Assembly: GCA_030761205.1 (NCBI GenBank)
Contig: JAULJL010000020.1
Coordinates: 2,485,001 to 2,549,000 of the forward strand
Direction of reading: 5' to 3'
DNA length: 64,000 nucleotides
From: Fremontodendron californicum
Taxonomy: Eukaryota; Streptophyta; Magnoliopsida; Malvales; Malvaceae
Shown here: positions 1 through 11,803 of the stretch, piece by piece
Layout of the letters: each line of letters begins with the position of its first letter
Position numbering within the stretch: the first letter of the stretch is position 1
Made by a program: the position numbers and the translations under genes
The notes under the pieces: model-generated
Databases searched by the model: none
What the model saw: only the letters and a program-made list of their open reading frames with translations
What the model was told of the DNA's origin: nothing

Positions 1-1026
1 TGGCCTGACACCCTCACTGATTGAACCATCTGGGACTGTACCAATTGAGCCCTGCTCCAAAGTATCCTCCTTATGAGCCTGTTTTGGAACCCATATTTTG
101 GTTGCCACCTTAGAAGGATTGCATGGGCAATTCCTTTCAGAGTGTCCAAAAATACTGCAGACATTGCATTTGGGTGGAAACCAAGGAGCCTCCACTGAAA
201 TGAGGACCAAGGACCCATCACGCAGCTCAACCTCAATAAACCGGGGTATTTCCATCTTCGCTTCCAGTTCAACACAGATCTTGGCATATGCAAGTCTTTG
301 TCTGCTTGCCGTTATCTTGTCCATATAAAGAGGAGAGCCCAAAGCACTTGCAATGTAACTCAATCCCTTCACAGTGTACAGCTCAAGAGGGATGTTTCCC
401 AAATGAACCCAAATGGAAAGCTTACACATGTTAAATTCAAGTGATTGCACCCCAGGCTCCCATTTTCTGAGGATGATAGGCATGTTTTGGATATGCCAGG
501 GACTATGTTCAAGTACCCAGTCCATAGTCTCTGTTGTAGAGAATTGAATGATGAAGAGATTTTTACCTGCTGGCTTAATCTCAATCTTCCCTTCCTTTCC
601 CCAGAGCAGGTTGACCATCCTTTGGAGCAAACTGAAGTTGGGTGGCCTGCCAATGAATTGCGCCACCAATGAATTCTTCCATTGAAGAATGCCTTCATCA
701 AAGACATCATTAGGTGGTCTCACTGTAATTTTCCCATCAAGATTCTGAGGAGGGAAAAACTGCATTGTTTGGGCCTCAGATGCAGCAAACAGCTTTCTCC
801 AATCAGCGGCTGCCACGTCATTGAAGTTGGTTATAACTGCTTTCTGATTTTCCGGCCCTTCACTCCCAGCTACGGCAATGGAGTTCGCACAATCCGTTCC
901 AGAGGAAAAGCAAGAATCTCCATTGACAGCTTGCTTGAAGGTCATTCTCGAGAGATCTGATCTTTTCGAAGTTGTCGACACAACACGATCTGAGCTGAGC
1001 TTCAAGAGTGTTCGTTGTGAATCCAT
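1..1026 (-). CDS. DUF4283 / CX2CX4HX4C zinc-knuckle protein (LINE ORF1-like), C-terminus cut by window edge
   Basis: One uninterrupted minus-strand frame of 342 codons runs from an ATG at 1026-1024, with a TGA directly upstream in frame, to the window edge. The middle carries the DUF4283 signature (FIGRPPNF near residue 124, then a W-x-P-G-V region), and a zinc knuckle follows at residues 287-300 with C287, C290, H295 and C300. DUF4283 plus zf-CCHC_4 is the usual nucleic-acid-binding first ORF of plant LINE retrotransposons, and it also exists as single-copy host copies. The rest of the protein, and any endonuclease/RT ORF, would lie left of the window. There are no internal stops or frameshifts, so the copy is young or under constraint. 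It lies about 1 kb past the 3' end of SPT, on the same strand. Family call is firm; LINE ORF versus domesticated gene is undecided. Confidence 0.8.
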   Translation of the reverse strand, partial: MDSQRTLLKLSSDRVVSTTSKRSDLSRMTFKQAVNGDSCFSSGTDCANSIAVAGSEGPENQKAVITNFNDVAAADWRKLFAASEAQTMQFFPPQNLDGKITVRPPNDVFDEGILQWKNSLVAQFIGRPPNFSLLQRMVNLLWGKEGKIEIKPAGKNLFIIQFSTTETMDWVLEHSPWHIQNMPIILRKWEPGVQSLEFNMCKLSIWVHLGNIPLELYTVKGLSYIASALGSPLYMDKITASRQRLAYAKICVELEAKMEIPRFIEVELRDGSLVLISVEAPWFPPKCNVCSIFGHSERNCPCNPSKVATKIWVPKQAHKEDTLEQGSIGTVPDGSISEGVRP

Positions 1027-2006
1027 TCAGGATCAGAGAATCGGTCAAATCAACTCAAAAATCAATAAGAAGAGCAAACAAATGTGAAATCAAGTCAAGA
1101 ATCGAGTCGGGTGGGAAATTTGATGAAGAATGGTGAAATTTGGGAAGAAAATCTTCAGCTCAAGAAAACCGAGTTATCGTGAGTTGAGAGCATTTTCAAA
1201 AGGCCCAGAATTTTTAAGGCCGTTTGTCATTAGTTGTTTCCATTGTAAAGAAAAATTGACATTTAGTTGAGTTTCTTTTGGCTACTATTTGTTGATCCGT
1301 CAAATTCAGAATGGTTACCTTCAACATTCCAGAAAAACAAGGACATGAAGAACACGACCAAAGAAGGTTTAGAAAGACTATCAAACTAGTTAAAATGCGG
1401 CTGCCCCAGAAAATCAGTGTTTATGAATAGTGGCTATCAAATAATTTACTTTTGTAATGAAATGGCATACATTACCAGGTAATCAGATATGGTGATAGAT
1501 GATTTTAGCATGACATATACCCAATTTAGTTCAAGACGACAAGAACTATAATTACTATCAGTTAAGAGAAAAATTATGATGAAAAATTATCAGAAGAGTA
1601 AGTGGCAGCTGCTAAATTTACCCAAGAAAAAGGGTAAAAAGGTTTACTTCAGTTATCCCAAACAGCTGAGTCTGATGTTGCGTTTGCTGCTGGGATGCTT
1701 AAGAGGTGTGTCAAGACACTGCCTTCACTATATAGTGGCCGGCTTTGTGAGAAATACAAAAGAGACACAAAACCTGACAATAATTGTTGCTATACTAAAT
1801 CCAAAAGGTTAACATAGTAGCATCAGTTACGCAGCCAATTCAGAAGTTCGGTTTTTCTATCTTGATTTCATTACTGGTGTCACTTCTTCCTGCTTTGCCT
1901 GCTGTTTCAAGTTTACATTAAAAGACATAGAAATGAAATGATGGAATGATTTTGTGCCTGTGTGTGGAAACAAGGGGGGCCGGGGTTCTTAGTCAGGAAA
2001 GCTTAT
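1027..2006. other. intergenic and SPT 3' flank
   Basis: No supported gene lies here. The stretch just below 2007 should hold the SPT 3' UTR (minus strand). A short open frame near 1576-1812 has no recognisable motif. Confidence 0.5.
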
Positions 2007-4675
2007 TTACCCAGTCAGGTGCTGAGAAAGTATAAGGTCATGCTCCATATTCTTTAAGAGCACACTGTTTGATTGGTCTCTTCTCATCATGCTTGCATCA
2101 AGAGAACCACTTTCGTTTAGATCAGATTCTCGTGTAATGAAGGGCAGCGAAACTGTACTTATAGCTGCTGAATCAAATTATGTTGACAGATAAATATGTG
2201 TCAGACAAGGGACTTCTCCGCCTTTTATTCTTCATAGAAGGAATGAAATGGAAAATGGCATTCGAAGCAGCAGCCTCAGGATTCTATTTTAACCAAGTTG
2301 AAGAATGTAAGCTTTTGGATCTACCTGATGTATTTGTCTTCAGTTGATGATGTGGCAGAATGTCTTCCCTGCAAATATCCTTCACAATCCCTTAATGTAA
2401 GATAATTGGTAAGGATTATTCCCCATATATACCTTTTATGCATTGTTGCTCATATGACTTATTACCTGAGATGATGACAGGAGCTGAAAAGGCCCAAACT
2501 GGGCCTCGATTGATTCCAATCCAAATGATGTTTCTGAAGTAATTATGTTTGACATGTTTAGTACAGATGCAGGGTTTGAGGAACTGCATTGGTTGGGTAG
2601 ATCAAAAACCATCTGCGCCGAGGTTTCTTGATTCGCTGGCACTGTGCCTGACACATTCATGGGTAGAGAACCATTTTCTTCGCCAAAGTCTGTTCTTGTT
2701 TGGGAAAACTGGATTGGTTGCAAAACTCCAGGCAAGCACATGGGATGCAAGCTTAACCCATTTCTCATTGATAGCATCTGATATTTGAAACACAAGGTAA
2801 ACAAATCAGAAGTGAACTTTTTGCCCATATCTTTTATTATTGTTTCAACTTTCACTCGTATTTCCGTTTTTTATTAGCAATTCCACATGGATGACAAAAG
2901 GATAGATTAAGGCTACAAAACAAACATCCTGCATCGGAAGATAGAAATGAGGTCCACAGTCTTTATGATTGAAATTTTACTAAACTACAGCTATTAATAC
3001 GTAATCCAGGGCTTAAACGCAGGCATATTCCTTTGTCGTGTTAGCCTTATCTTACAACTGAAGAAATAAGCACCATGAAAACGCTCATAAGACAATTTCC
3101 TTCTACCTTTGCCATTGATTTCTCATTCGATGTCCTCTTCCCTAAGTCATCTTTAGTCCTATTATAAATTTGGTAGCAAATCTAAAGCAAGTTTTCAATG
3201 AAGTTCTAGCAGCACAATGTCAAGGCTGTCAGTGGATTAATTAGGAGGCAGTTCTTTGTGAATGTCAAAGACATAATTACATACACTAAATCGGTTTCTT
3301 AAAATTCAATTTTGTATTGCTTGTGGATGTTAAATTCCTCTAGACATATCAGTCTACAATTAAGTTATGATTTTAACTTTAATCATCAACAAGCTAGATT
3401 AGCAAAGAATCAAAAGGATCGTATATTTCAGAACATGTTTCACACTGAACCAAATCAGAATGATTTTAACTTTATGCTTTTGAAAGAAGACAGTAGCTTA
3501 TGAACTAGAGTTGGATTCATCCAGAAAAGAAAACAAAAATTGTAAAGTTGTTGACATACCCGAACTTGAAGCTGAAGCTGCTTCAAATACTCGATAGCTT
3601 CATCGAGCATCGAAGCCTTATCTGTCTGCGACGAATGGAAAATTCAATCCCTCAATATATTACCCAAATTAGTAATACTAAAAGTTAGAAGTAATCAAAT
3701 GAAATTGGAAGATGAGAAGTAAAACATGAATACCTTGTTAGAATTTGGAATCAGGTTTTGCAATGCTCTCATTTTCTCATTAATCCTACTCCTCCTCCTC
3801 TGCCTCATACAAACCCCATAAATAAATTAAAATAAATAAATGAAGAAACCAACCAAATAAACAAGAAAATCAAATCAAATCAAATAAATGCTGCCCCATT
3901 ATTATAGATTTAAACATACTAACCTTTTCTGACAAATTATGAACCTCCGCAGCTCTGCTTCTTTTTGAGGAACTACGAGATGGTGCTGCCTTATGTGGTG
4001 CCCCATCAACCAATGCTTCAAGACCCTCCTGCTTATGATAAATTTTAAACTATCGAGAAGAAAAATCGAATCTTTGCTCAATTTGATCTGTAAACTTGAT
4101 TTTGCTAGAGCTAAAAGCAAAAAAAATTCGAAAAATAATCTTGAAATGGTCATTACTGTTTGCTTCATGTAATCAAATTTAAATGCATGTAACTATCTTT
4201 GTTAAGATCTTAACTTTCTTAAACAAAATGTCTCAAATTCTCTCCCTTTGCCTCAATTTTTCTCAGCAACAGATAAATCATTATTTATAATGATAATAAA
4301 ACCGCAAAACCAGACACTTACCTCACTTTCACAGTCATACTCATCAGTATCATTCTCAGCAGCAGCTCCAACCATATTACCCGACCCTCCACTCCCTCTC
4401 TCACAAGAATCAACGGTCAAGATCATCCCTTGGTTCACAGCTCCACCACCAGGTGGTGCCTGTGACCGTGAGAACCGCCGTAGATTCTCAGTTGGACCCC
4501 CAAAGTGGGCCATCCCAAAAGACGACGAAGAAGAAGAAGAAGGAACTAGAATTTTATGAAGAAGATTGGATATATCATCTGAAGAAGAAGATAAACACGT
4601 CCCATTATTATAATTATAATTACAGTTATTATTGTTCTTATAATGAAACATGTTAAGGTTAATGTTATCTCCCAT
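2007..4675 (-). CDS. SPT: SPATULA/ALCATRAZ-type bHLH transcription factor
   Basis: Seven coding exons on the minus strand: 4675-4322, 4028-3924, 3799-3734, 3625-3560, 2777-2466, 2379-2325 and 2167-2007. All have GT-AG junctions and agreeing phases, giving 372 residues. The N-terminus is Ser/Asn-rich with an acidic TDEYDCESE block typical of SPT. The bHLH begins AEVHNLSEKRRRSRINEKM, with the His-Glu-Arg set that reads E-boxes, and helix 2 is DKASMLDEAIEYLKQLQLQV. The tail has the SPT-like FGPFQLL motif. The last two short exons are inferred from phase and the absence of stops; a read-through of exon 5 would instead stop at 2436. SPT and ALC are nuclear dimerising factors for carpel and fruit margin development. 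Protein similarity favours SPT, while the neighbours match the ALC locus, so it is best seen as a co-orthologue of both. The start codon lies inside a target-site duplication (see 4663-4925). Confidence 0.88.
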
Positions 4676-4925
4676 TTTTTTTTTTTTTATAAGTAAAGTT
4701 TTTATTTATCCAAAAGTAGCAAGCACTGCTACATCAATACAACCAGCATAGCAAACAAATGTACTATTTTACAATGTCTTCTTTACATAGCTAAGAACCA
4801 ATTATGCTATCAGTGAGTTTTTTAACCCCCATGCTACATGCAAATCTCTATTAAGAGTATCATCCTTTATGATTTTCATCCCCCTAGTCTATAACTAACC
4901 TCCCTCCTTGTTATCTCCCATTTTT
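4663..4925 (-). mobile_element. short poly(A) retroposon with 17-bp target-site duplication over the SPT start codon
   Basis: The 17-bp word TGTTATCTCCCATTTTT occurs at 4663-4679 and again at 4909-4925. Between them lies about 229 bp that, on the minus strand, ends with an AATAAA-containing segment and a poly(A) tract (plus-strand T-run from about 4676 to 4690). A tail next to long direct repeats is the mark of target-primed reverse transcription (LINE or SINE). No clear tRNA-type A/B boxes are visible, so a 5'-truncated LINE end is as likely as a SINE. The element lies in sense with SPT, in its 5' leader. Confidence 0.8.
4895..4921 (-). promoter_or_regulatory. 8-codon upstream ORF created from the old SPT start codon
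   Basis: The upstream copy of the target duplication keeps the original ATG at 4921-4919. It now reads MGDN, then four codons of inserted DNA (KEGG), then TAG at 4897-4895. The first four residues equal the SPT N-terminus. Any transcript starting upstream of 4921 would meet this ORF first. Translation effect is inferred, not seen. Confidence 0.65.
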
Positions 4926-5092
4926 AGCTTCCCTTCTTCTTCTTTTTTTCAGTTTAAAATGTTTCTTCTTTTCATGTGTTTCGGTTACTGTCTTTTTTGG
5001 CTTTTGGCTTTTATTGCTTTTGCAAAAACAAAGTTGCATTAATAGGGAGGTTATATATTGTGGGCGGGGGTTTTTTAATAAAAAAAAATATA

Positions 5093-5264
5093 CTAACAAG
5101 TGACTTAAGAACACTTTTTAAAATTATTATATATAGTAATATCTTCATGCATTTAAAATAAAAAATAATTAATAAAATTATCAATTTTTATATTTAATAC
5201 AATATTTTTATTATAAATAACATATTAATTAATCTTAAAAAATACTTTAAAAACATTCTATAGC
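5093..5264. mobile_element. MITE, family 1 (long degenerate terminal inverted repeats)
   Basis: The left end (CTAACAAGTGACTTAAGAAC and onward) and the reverse complement of the right end match over about 35 bp with mismatches. The interior is AT-rich and non-coding. A related element lies at 60601-60768, and a single related end at about 7141-7177. Confidence 0.55.
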
Positions 5265-6402
5265 AAAATTCAAAAAAAAAAAATATGAAAGAAAATGGTA
5301 AAATGTGGTAAAGTGACTGTCGGTGGGGATACTGTGGTTTTTACGAAAAATGATTGGGCGGTCAAATTACAATAGTGACATATCCAGGTGAGATTAAATA
5401 AAATTTTACTACAATGTCAGGTGAACTCGCACTCACGATCACGGGCGCACGTGCGGGACTTTAAAATTAAATCATGGTTTTATCCTTTAATTACTGAATT
5501 AATCAATTAATTAATTAATCCTTGTAATCCTTACTATCTAAAGATTTTTATGTAAAAAATGTTGTAATCGTAATTTAAAATAAGAAAAGAGAACGTAGGG
5601 TTGAAAGATAAATCAAAATTTATTAAACGTTATTTTTTAAAAATGATTGTATTAATTAATTGAATTCATTTTAAAAATAAAATTTAAATCTTTTTCTTTT
5701 TTATTTATTTCTTTACATAATTTAAATCTCCTACTTTAGTCTAATTAAATTTGATTCAATCGGTTGATGCATGCTTTCCTTGTTCAAGAGAAGGTTCGAA
5801 TCCCCTTCCCTCAAATTATATATAAAAAAAATCTAATTTATTAGAATAAGCTAAAGTTGAGTTAATTAGTCATTAAATAAATTTATTGAAAGAAGAAATG
5901 AAAAGTGAAATGGAAGAAAGAGGAAAGATTTCTTGGTTGGAAAAACCAAATAAGCCTCACCCATCTCTCCAAATGAGGTAATCTTTGTAACCAGTGATTA
6001 CCAGTTGGTGATGATTGCATAAACATTTTGATTCAAGATGAGAAAAGTCTGGTCCCAAATGATGGCAACAAGTATAGCCCCATTTATTTTTCTTTTAATC
6101 TATTTTTCCTGCCTTCTCGCATTATAATGTTGGATACTGACATGCACTGCAACCTTTTATTTTTCTTCATTTCAGTTTGCTTAATTTTCATGTTTTTAAA
6201 TTTCAATTATACCAAAATAATAGATTTTATTGGAATAAAGTTATAAACAAAATTAATCCGTAATTTAATTCATTTTGCTCATATAGCTATTTTTAGGAAG
6301 TGACATTCAACAAATCTTGTGTTCGAATTCCGACATTTGCAACCAATTTTTTATTCAGTTTCTTTGGTTGTAAATTGTAATGGCATAATAAAGTGATAAA
6401 TA
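5265..6402. other. intergenic AT-rich DNA, possible SINE trace
   Basis: No gene is seen. A perfect RNA polymerase III B-box-like word GGTTCGAATCC lies at 5793-5803, with a weak A-box-like stretch about 30 bp upstream, so a SINE remnant is possible but unproven. Confidence 0.35.
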
Positions 6403-6657
6403 TGTTAATGTATTAATTGTATAGTCAACTGTAATTAGGTTATTAGAGTAATTTTAGAGATTATGATTACGATTTTGATATTATTCAGATTACGGTTCTG
6501 ATCTTATTCAGATTACGATTATGATATTATAAGTATTACTGTAGTTATTCTTTTTTTAGTTGGTGAGAACTCTCATGTATAAATAGAACACTCATGTATA
6601 GACTCTTTACACAATTCAATACGAGAATTCATTCTCTTGTAACATAGTATCAGAATC
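6403..6657 (+). mobile_element. old LTR with decayed tRNA-Met primer-binding site
   Basis: A 242-bp segment starts TGTTAATG and ends TTGTAACA at 6644. It contains a TATA-like ATGTATAAATAG. It is followed at 6645-6657 by TAGTATCAGAATCC, a mutated form of the TGGTATCAGAGC primer-binding site of copia elements. No coding DNA follows, so this is a 5' LTR remnant of a deleted element. Confidence 0.55.
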
Positions 6658-8761
6658 CAAGTTCTATTGTTTTTACCTTATATCCCTTCTGAATTTGTCA
6701 CATAATAAACTCTTCGATATCCGTTTACACGTAAAGGGGGCCTATTAAAGACAAAATCCGCCTCCAAAGTCCAAAGGAAGGAGCTGGTTTGCTAAATGCT
6801 TGGCCATTTGGTTGGTGTTGACTGTTGAGATTCTATTGCATTTGATATATACCTTGGAATTTGCTAGAGAGTTGAGTAGTCACAAGATTTGCAGGCTTTC
6901 CCAGAGCTTAATCAGTTAATCCCAATGTATTTGTACGGTACCCTTTGCTTAATTTTCAGTAGATTTTAGTCTCTGACTAGAAATCATACCACTCAGTTCT
7001 CACAGTCACTGACACAAACTGAAGAGAGAAAAGGCAAAAAAACACCAAGACATAGATTAAACGAGGATTAATGTAAGTTCAAAAACTATTTTTTTTTATT
7101 CATCATTTTTAATATATTGGATGAAAATATTATTATAAGTAATAATTTTAAAAAGTGTCCTAAGAATACTCGTTAACAAAACGCTTTTCTGAATTATAAT
7201 TATCTTAACGTGTAGTTGATTAGTTGTTGCATGAATTTTACCAGTTTGACAAATGGAGTCTCCATTATTGTTTTTCTCCATTTCTAGGTTTGGAGAATAC
7301 AAATAACTTTTAAGTATCAAAATCGAATGATATTTATAAAATCGAAATAATTCGAATCTAAATAACTTGAGTGTCAAATTCGAATAACTCGAATCCGAAA
7401 TAATTCGAACCCAAACTAAACCGAACTCGTAACGATTTGAACCTGAATCTATTGAAAACTGATATCTGGCACAAGTTGGCAAGTTGGTTGCTCTTTGGTT
7501 AGGCTTAGAAATTTGGTTCCTGCCTGCCATGATATCTATACGCATGCACTGCAACCTGGCTAGCTACCATGATCATCATCTGCTGTAATTATGAGACGCC
7601 TAGATATTGTTTTCTTGCATTGTGAAGGTTGCTTTAAACGTTTATAAACTTCATCCCGAAAATTTAAACCTCCCTTTTCGTGGTTGTAAGTTGCCAAACT
7701 TAAGAAATAGTAATATTTTGTCGTACAAAGTTGAAAGGCATCGCAGTTAATCATAGTGGGTGTTAATATATATTCATGTAACCAAGTAAATTTGTTGGGT
7801 GAAGGAGGGAAAAAAATTAGAAAGGTGACTTGAAAGTTGAAACAACATAACGTGGATTGGGGATGGGTTGTGGGGCAGAATAGCAAACAATAAATTGGAT
7901 AAAGAGTTTAAATATTAAAACTAGAATGATTAATTGTATCTACTAAAAGTAAATCTGATAATTTTGAACACGGCACGATAAAAATAATAAAAATATGATA
8001 TGAAATATGAAACGATAAAAAACAAACATAACATGAATACATAAATGTGTAAAAATTTATATAAATATATAATATCTTAAACATAATTATAATATATAAA
8101 AAAAAAGGCACGAATGCAAAAATTATCAAATCTAATTAAAAGTTAAGGGTACACTTTTTTTAATTTTTAAATTCAAACTTCAAAGTGAAAAGAAATACAA
8201 GTACCATACTGTATTGCAAGGCTATAGAACATTCAAAAAATTAAAATACTTACGAAGAAAAAGCGTTACATCCGTAATTCGATAATTGATACGATAGAGA
8301 TTAAAGATAGAATTAAAAATAAAATAAATAACAAAATAAGATCAAATTTATCACTGTATCATAGATCCAATGTTAAAATTTATTATTTTATATATATTTT
8401 AATCTATTTCAAATTTTAAACAAAAAGTACTAACATAATTGACATAAATTTGTCATATGCATTAAAGAAATATTTTAATTTTATTATTTTTATTTAAAAT
8501 CAATAAAATTAAAATATATCAACAAAATTCAATATCAAACTATATAACAAATTTGATCCTAATTAATCACAAAAAAAAAAAAAAATCATATAAAATTTAG
8601 GCACATTGCAAAATTAGCCCATTATATAATTTATATTAGCAAAGAAAGAAAATGAATTAAAAATAATAATTAATAGTAGAATTAAGAAAATCAGAGTAGT
8701 TAGAAAGTTGAGACTTGAGAGACTCTCCTAGTTTTGTCTTTTGTTCTTAACGTATAGTCTT
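6658..8761. other. intergenic AT-rich DNA
   Basis: No gene is supported. About 7290-7450 is rich in AATTCGAA-like words, resembling the subterminal repeats of plant hAT MITEs. The stretch 7950-8115 belongs to a diverged AT-rich dispersed repeat seen elsewhere in the window. Confidence 0.4.
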
Positions 8762-8813
8762 AAAATTCAAAGTTTTACTTATCCAAAGAAAAAAAAAAAA
8801 AAATTCAAAGTTT
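8762..8813 (+). mobile_element. minute poly(A) retro-insertion with 14-bp target-site duplication
   Basis: AAAATTCAAAGTTT is present at 8762-8775 and 8800-8813. Between them is a 24-bp insert made of TACTTATCCAAAG plus an A-run. This fits an extremely 5'-truncated LINE product. Confidence 0.6.
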
Positions 8814-9594
8814 GGTCAGAGGATTAGACAGAGCACTCACAATCTGTCCCTTTCACTGTCTCGTCCGACCAAACGTCACCTTAACCAACCTTTTTTTATA
8901 ATTACTCTACTTACGTGTCATATCATCATTCGCCCAATAGATCTCGTAATCAAACCTTCCTGAGTCTACCCTACATGCGGGACCACCAGAGTATCTGCGT
9001 CTCTATCATCGACGTCACACATTGAAGGATCAAAAAACATCCAGACACGGCAAGTTAATATACGCTCATTATGTCTATATTATTTTGGGGTGGGGTCCAT
9101 GAGGGTTGGATGTGGACGTGTCTAGTGGATAGGGTTATGATGCATAGGGATGTGAATTGATCCGACGGTGGAGGATTTTTGTAGAGTCAACTTTTGAGGG
9201 AGGGTGATTTGATTGGTAAACCGAGAAATTTATGGAAATCGTCTGTTTCCCAAGGTTTTGGATACACGTGCCGTGTCCTAGTTTTCTGTTCCTTGGATGA
9301 TCTTTTTCTGATGGAGTTGAATAAGGAAGACCAACGGCTCAAGATTCAGGAAGCTGTACTCTCGAGTACTGCTATGAGTCGCTATGTTGCTTTCTCTTTG
9401 ACTCTGATTCTGGTGGCAGTAACGGATATATCACGCGCACTTTGGGGGCGTGGGGTTTCAGTACAATTCCTTCTCTTTTCTTATTACTTTTTTTCTTTTA
9501 AACAAATTCTCACTATTTATATTAAAAATTTATATTTGATGCATTATTAATCTATAACATCAAATATTTTCATCTATTAAAATTTAGGTTTAAA
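8814..9594. other. unexplained, less AT-rich intergenic block
   Basis: About 8820-9470 has a more balanced composition than its surroundings and several ACGTG cores (near 8932, 9116 and 9265). An open frame from about 9194 has no recognisable domain. It could be a promoter or a relic gene; nothing firm is seen. Confidence 0.3.
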
Positions 9595-9924
9595 GTTTAG
9601 AGTAGATCTATCCATGGGCCGGGTCGTGGTCCGGAAAATAATTTTCCTCTTGCCCAAGCCCATTCGGATAAGGCTCGGGTCGACCCGTATAGGCTTGTTT
9701 CACTATTCAAAATTATTAAAATATTAAAAAATTATTTTTATTTTTATTTTTATATTAATATTAATATATACTTTATAATTAAATTTAAATAAAATAATAT
9801 TTTTTATTTAATAAATAATAATTCGGGCCGGCCTGAATTACTAAAGACCTTGTCCAAGCCCGGCTCAATACGGGTCAGGCCTATTGGACGGGCTACCCGG
9901 CCCGTGGACAGGTCTAGTTTAGAG
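9595..9924. mobile_element. hAT-type MITE with 8-bp target-site duplication
   Basis: The element spans 9603-9916. Its 22-bp terminal inverted repeats begin TAGAYCTRTCCAYGGGCCGG (three mismatches between the ends). GTTTAGAG flanks both sides (9595-9602 and 9917-9924). An 8-bp duplication and GC-rich ends around an AT-rich core are typical of non-autonomous hAT elements. There is no ORF. Confidence 0.85.
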
Positions 9925-11803
9925 TTTAAGTTTTAAGATTTAGTGTTTTAAGGTTTAGAGTTTATTTTTTAATGAGATATTACGTAAGATTCACTGTCAA
10001 TGTATAACTATACACTGATAGTGTATCAAATAAAAACTCTTATACTAAAATAAAATAATACAATCTCTTATGACATTATTCATTGATTTAATTGGAAATC
10101 TTTCGATGTAATTCTTGTAATTTTTTGTTAACTAACAAGCTAATTATTTTTTATAATTTTGAATACAATATAAAAATACATATGATATGAATACAACATG
10201 TTTAATAAGCATGATATGAAAATTTTAAATACGATTAACTCAGATATATTTAATTTACGTATTATATTTATATTTAAAATTTGATACATTAATAATTTAT
10301 ATTGTATTATATTTATACATTTAAAACGAAAAAATACAAAATACGATACACTTATAAGTAACACACATTGAATAAGAAATAAGAAATAAAATACTTTAAT
10401 GGTGATAGGTAATTTTCTTGACACTAATAAAAGTTATACGGGTAAAGCTAATATTTTCTTGACAGTAATGTAATTATATTGGAACAAAATTCCACCATTA
10501 ATAATTGCATAGTGATGGATTAAAAAATTAAATAAGATGTAAAGTGTACATCAGGCATGGTGAATTTTATTGGGTAATATATTTGTTAGCATAAAATCAC
10601 CGTTTATAATTATTTTTTTAACTCTAAAAGTATACAAATCAAACATTTTCCTGAAAAATTGATGTGGTAAGTTTAGCATTTTCTATATGTCAGACAAACC
10701 AAAGGCTAGGCTCAAGAAGAAAACAATAGTAGTCCAAAATTTTAGAAATTTAGAAGGAGGAGTCCTTAGTTTAACAATATGGCCCAATTTGAATGTAGTG
10801 GACCACAGACCACTGCCTTCCCAAGTAGAATGATTAGAGTTTGAGTTCTACTCGAGACTCGCGGCTTGAAATTTAATTTAAATTCGATCGGTTTTTATTT
10901 TTAAAGTTTGAGTTTGATTTAAGATAAGAATTGAATTATTCGAGTTCGCTCAATTAGATTCGTTTATTTAGTAAAAAATAAGTTCGATTCACATGCTCGA
11001 CTTTAAACTTGATTATTTATGTTCGAACTTGAACTGAAGCTCAAATTGACATTTTTCATTACTAACTAAAAATAATAAAAATATATATTATTAAAATAAA
11101 AAATTTGAATAGACTCGCGAGTCACTCGAGTTGGGCATTAGGATACTCGAACTCGATTGACTCGATAACTCGAATTGGTCGATGAATCAAATTCAAGTTT
11201 TTTCCAAACTAAATCTAAATAGTTTGCGAAGACAAATATCTCATTTACACCGTATTAGTCCATACCTCTGTTTTTGTTGATAGCATCCAATAATGATCGC
11301 TCATTTGATGCCAAATTGTCAAAATATATAAATATATTATCTGTGGTCGGGAATTAAGCCCTTGAACTCAGATTAAAAGGGATTTTTTTCAGTTGAAAAC
11401 TTGAAATCAGATTAAAAACCAAATATTGAGCCCTGCAACAAAAGGCTACTTGCCACCAGCAAGAATACAAGAAACTAATGGAACCCATAATCTTCTTTTT
11501 TTCCTTCTTTTTTCCTGGTACCAAAGTCCAAAAAATGGTAGCATATTTCTCATTTGCAATGCTGCATCATCTGTCAATTAATTAACATCAACTGGTCTTG
11601 GCTCATGATTAATACCAGGCTAGCATTGCCTGAAGAAAACTGAGGTGTTTCATTCTCATAGACTTGGCTGTTGCAAATTAACATGAAAAACCTTGCAATG
11701 AAAGGAAAAGTAAATAAACAATGTCTACAAAGATATACTGAGCCGATATATGATCTTTTGTGAGATTAAAAGGAGGCATGTGACAATGGTGATCATCCAG
11801 CTC
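9925..11803. other. intergenic DNA downstream of the RING gene
   Basis: No gene is seen. 10135-10395 is AT-rich dispersed repeat. 10840-11220 has dense CTCGA/TTCGAG words like hAT MITE subterminal repeats, but no boundaries could be fixed. The part next to 11803 should hold the RING gene's 3' UTR. Confidence 0.4.

Noticed and set aside
6740..6960. Minus-strand trace resembling a LINE RNase H end (NQMAKHLAN)
   Set aside because: Only one short motif with stops on both sides, too weak to call.
9194..9550. 118-codon open frame
   Set aside because: No recognisable domain, no homologue recalled, and the C-terminal part is AT-rich repeat-like.
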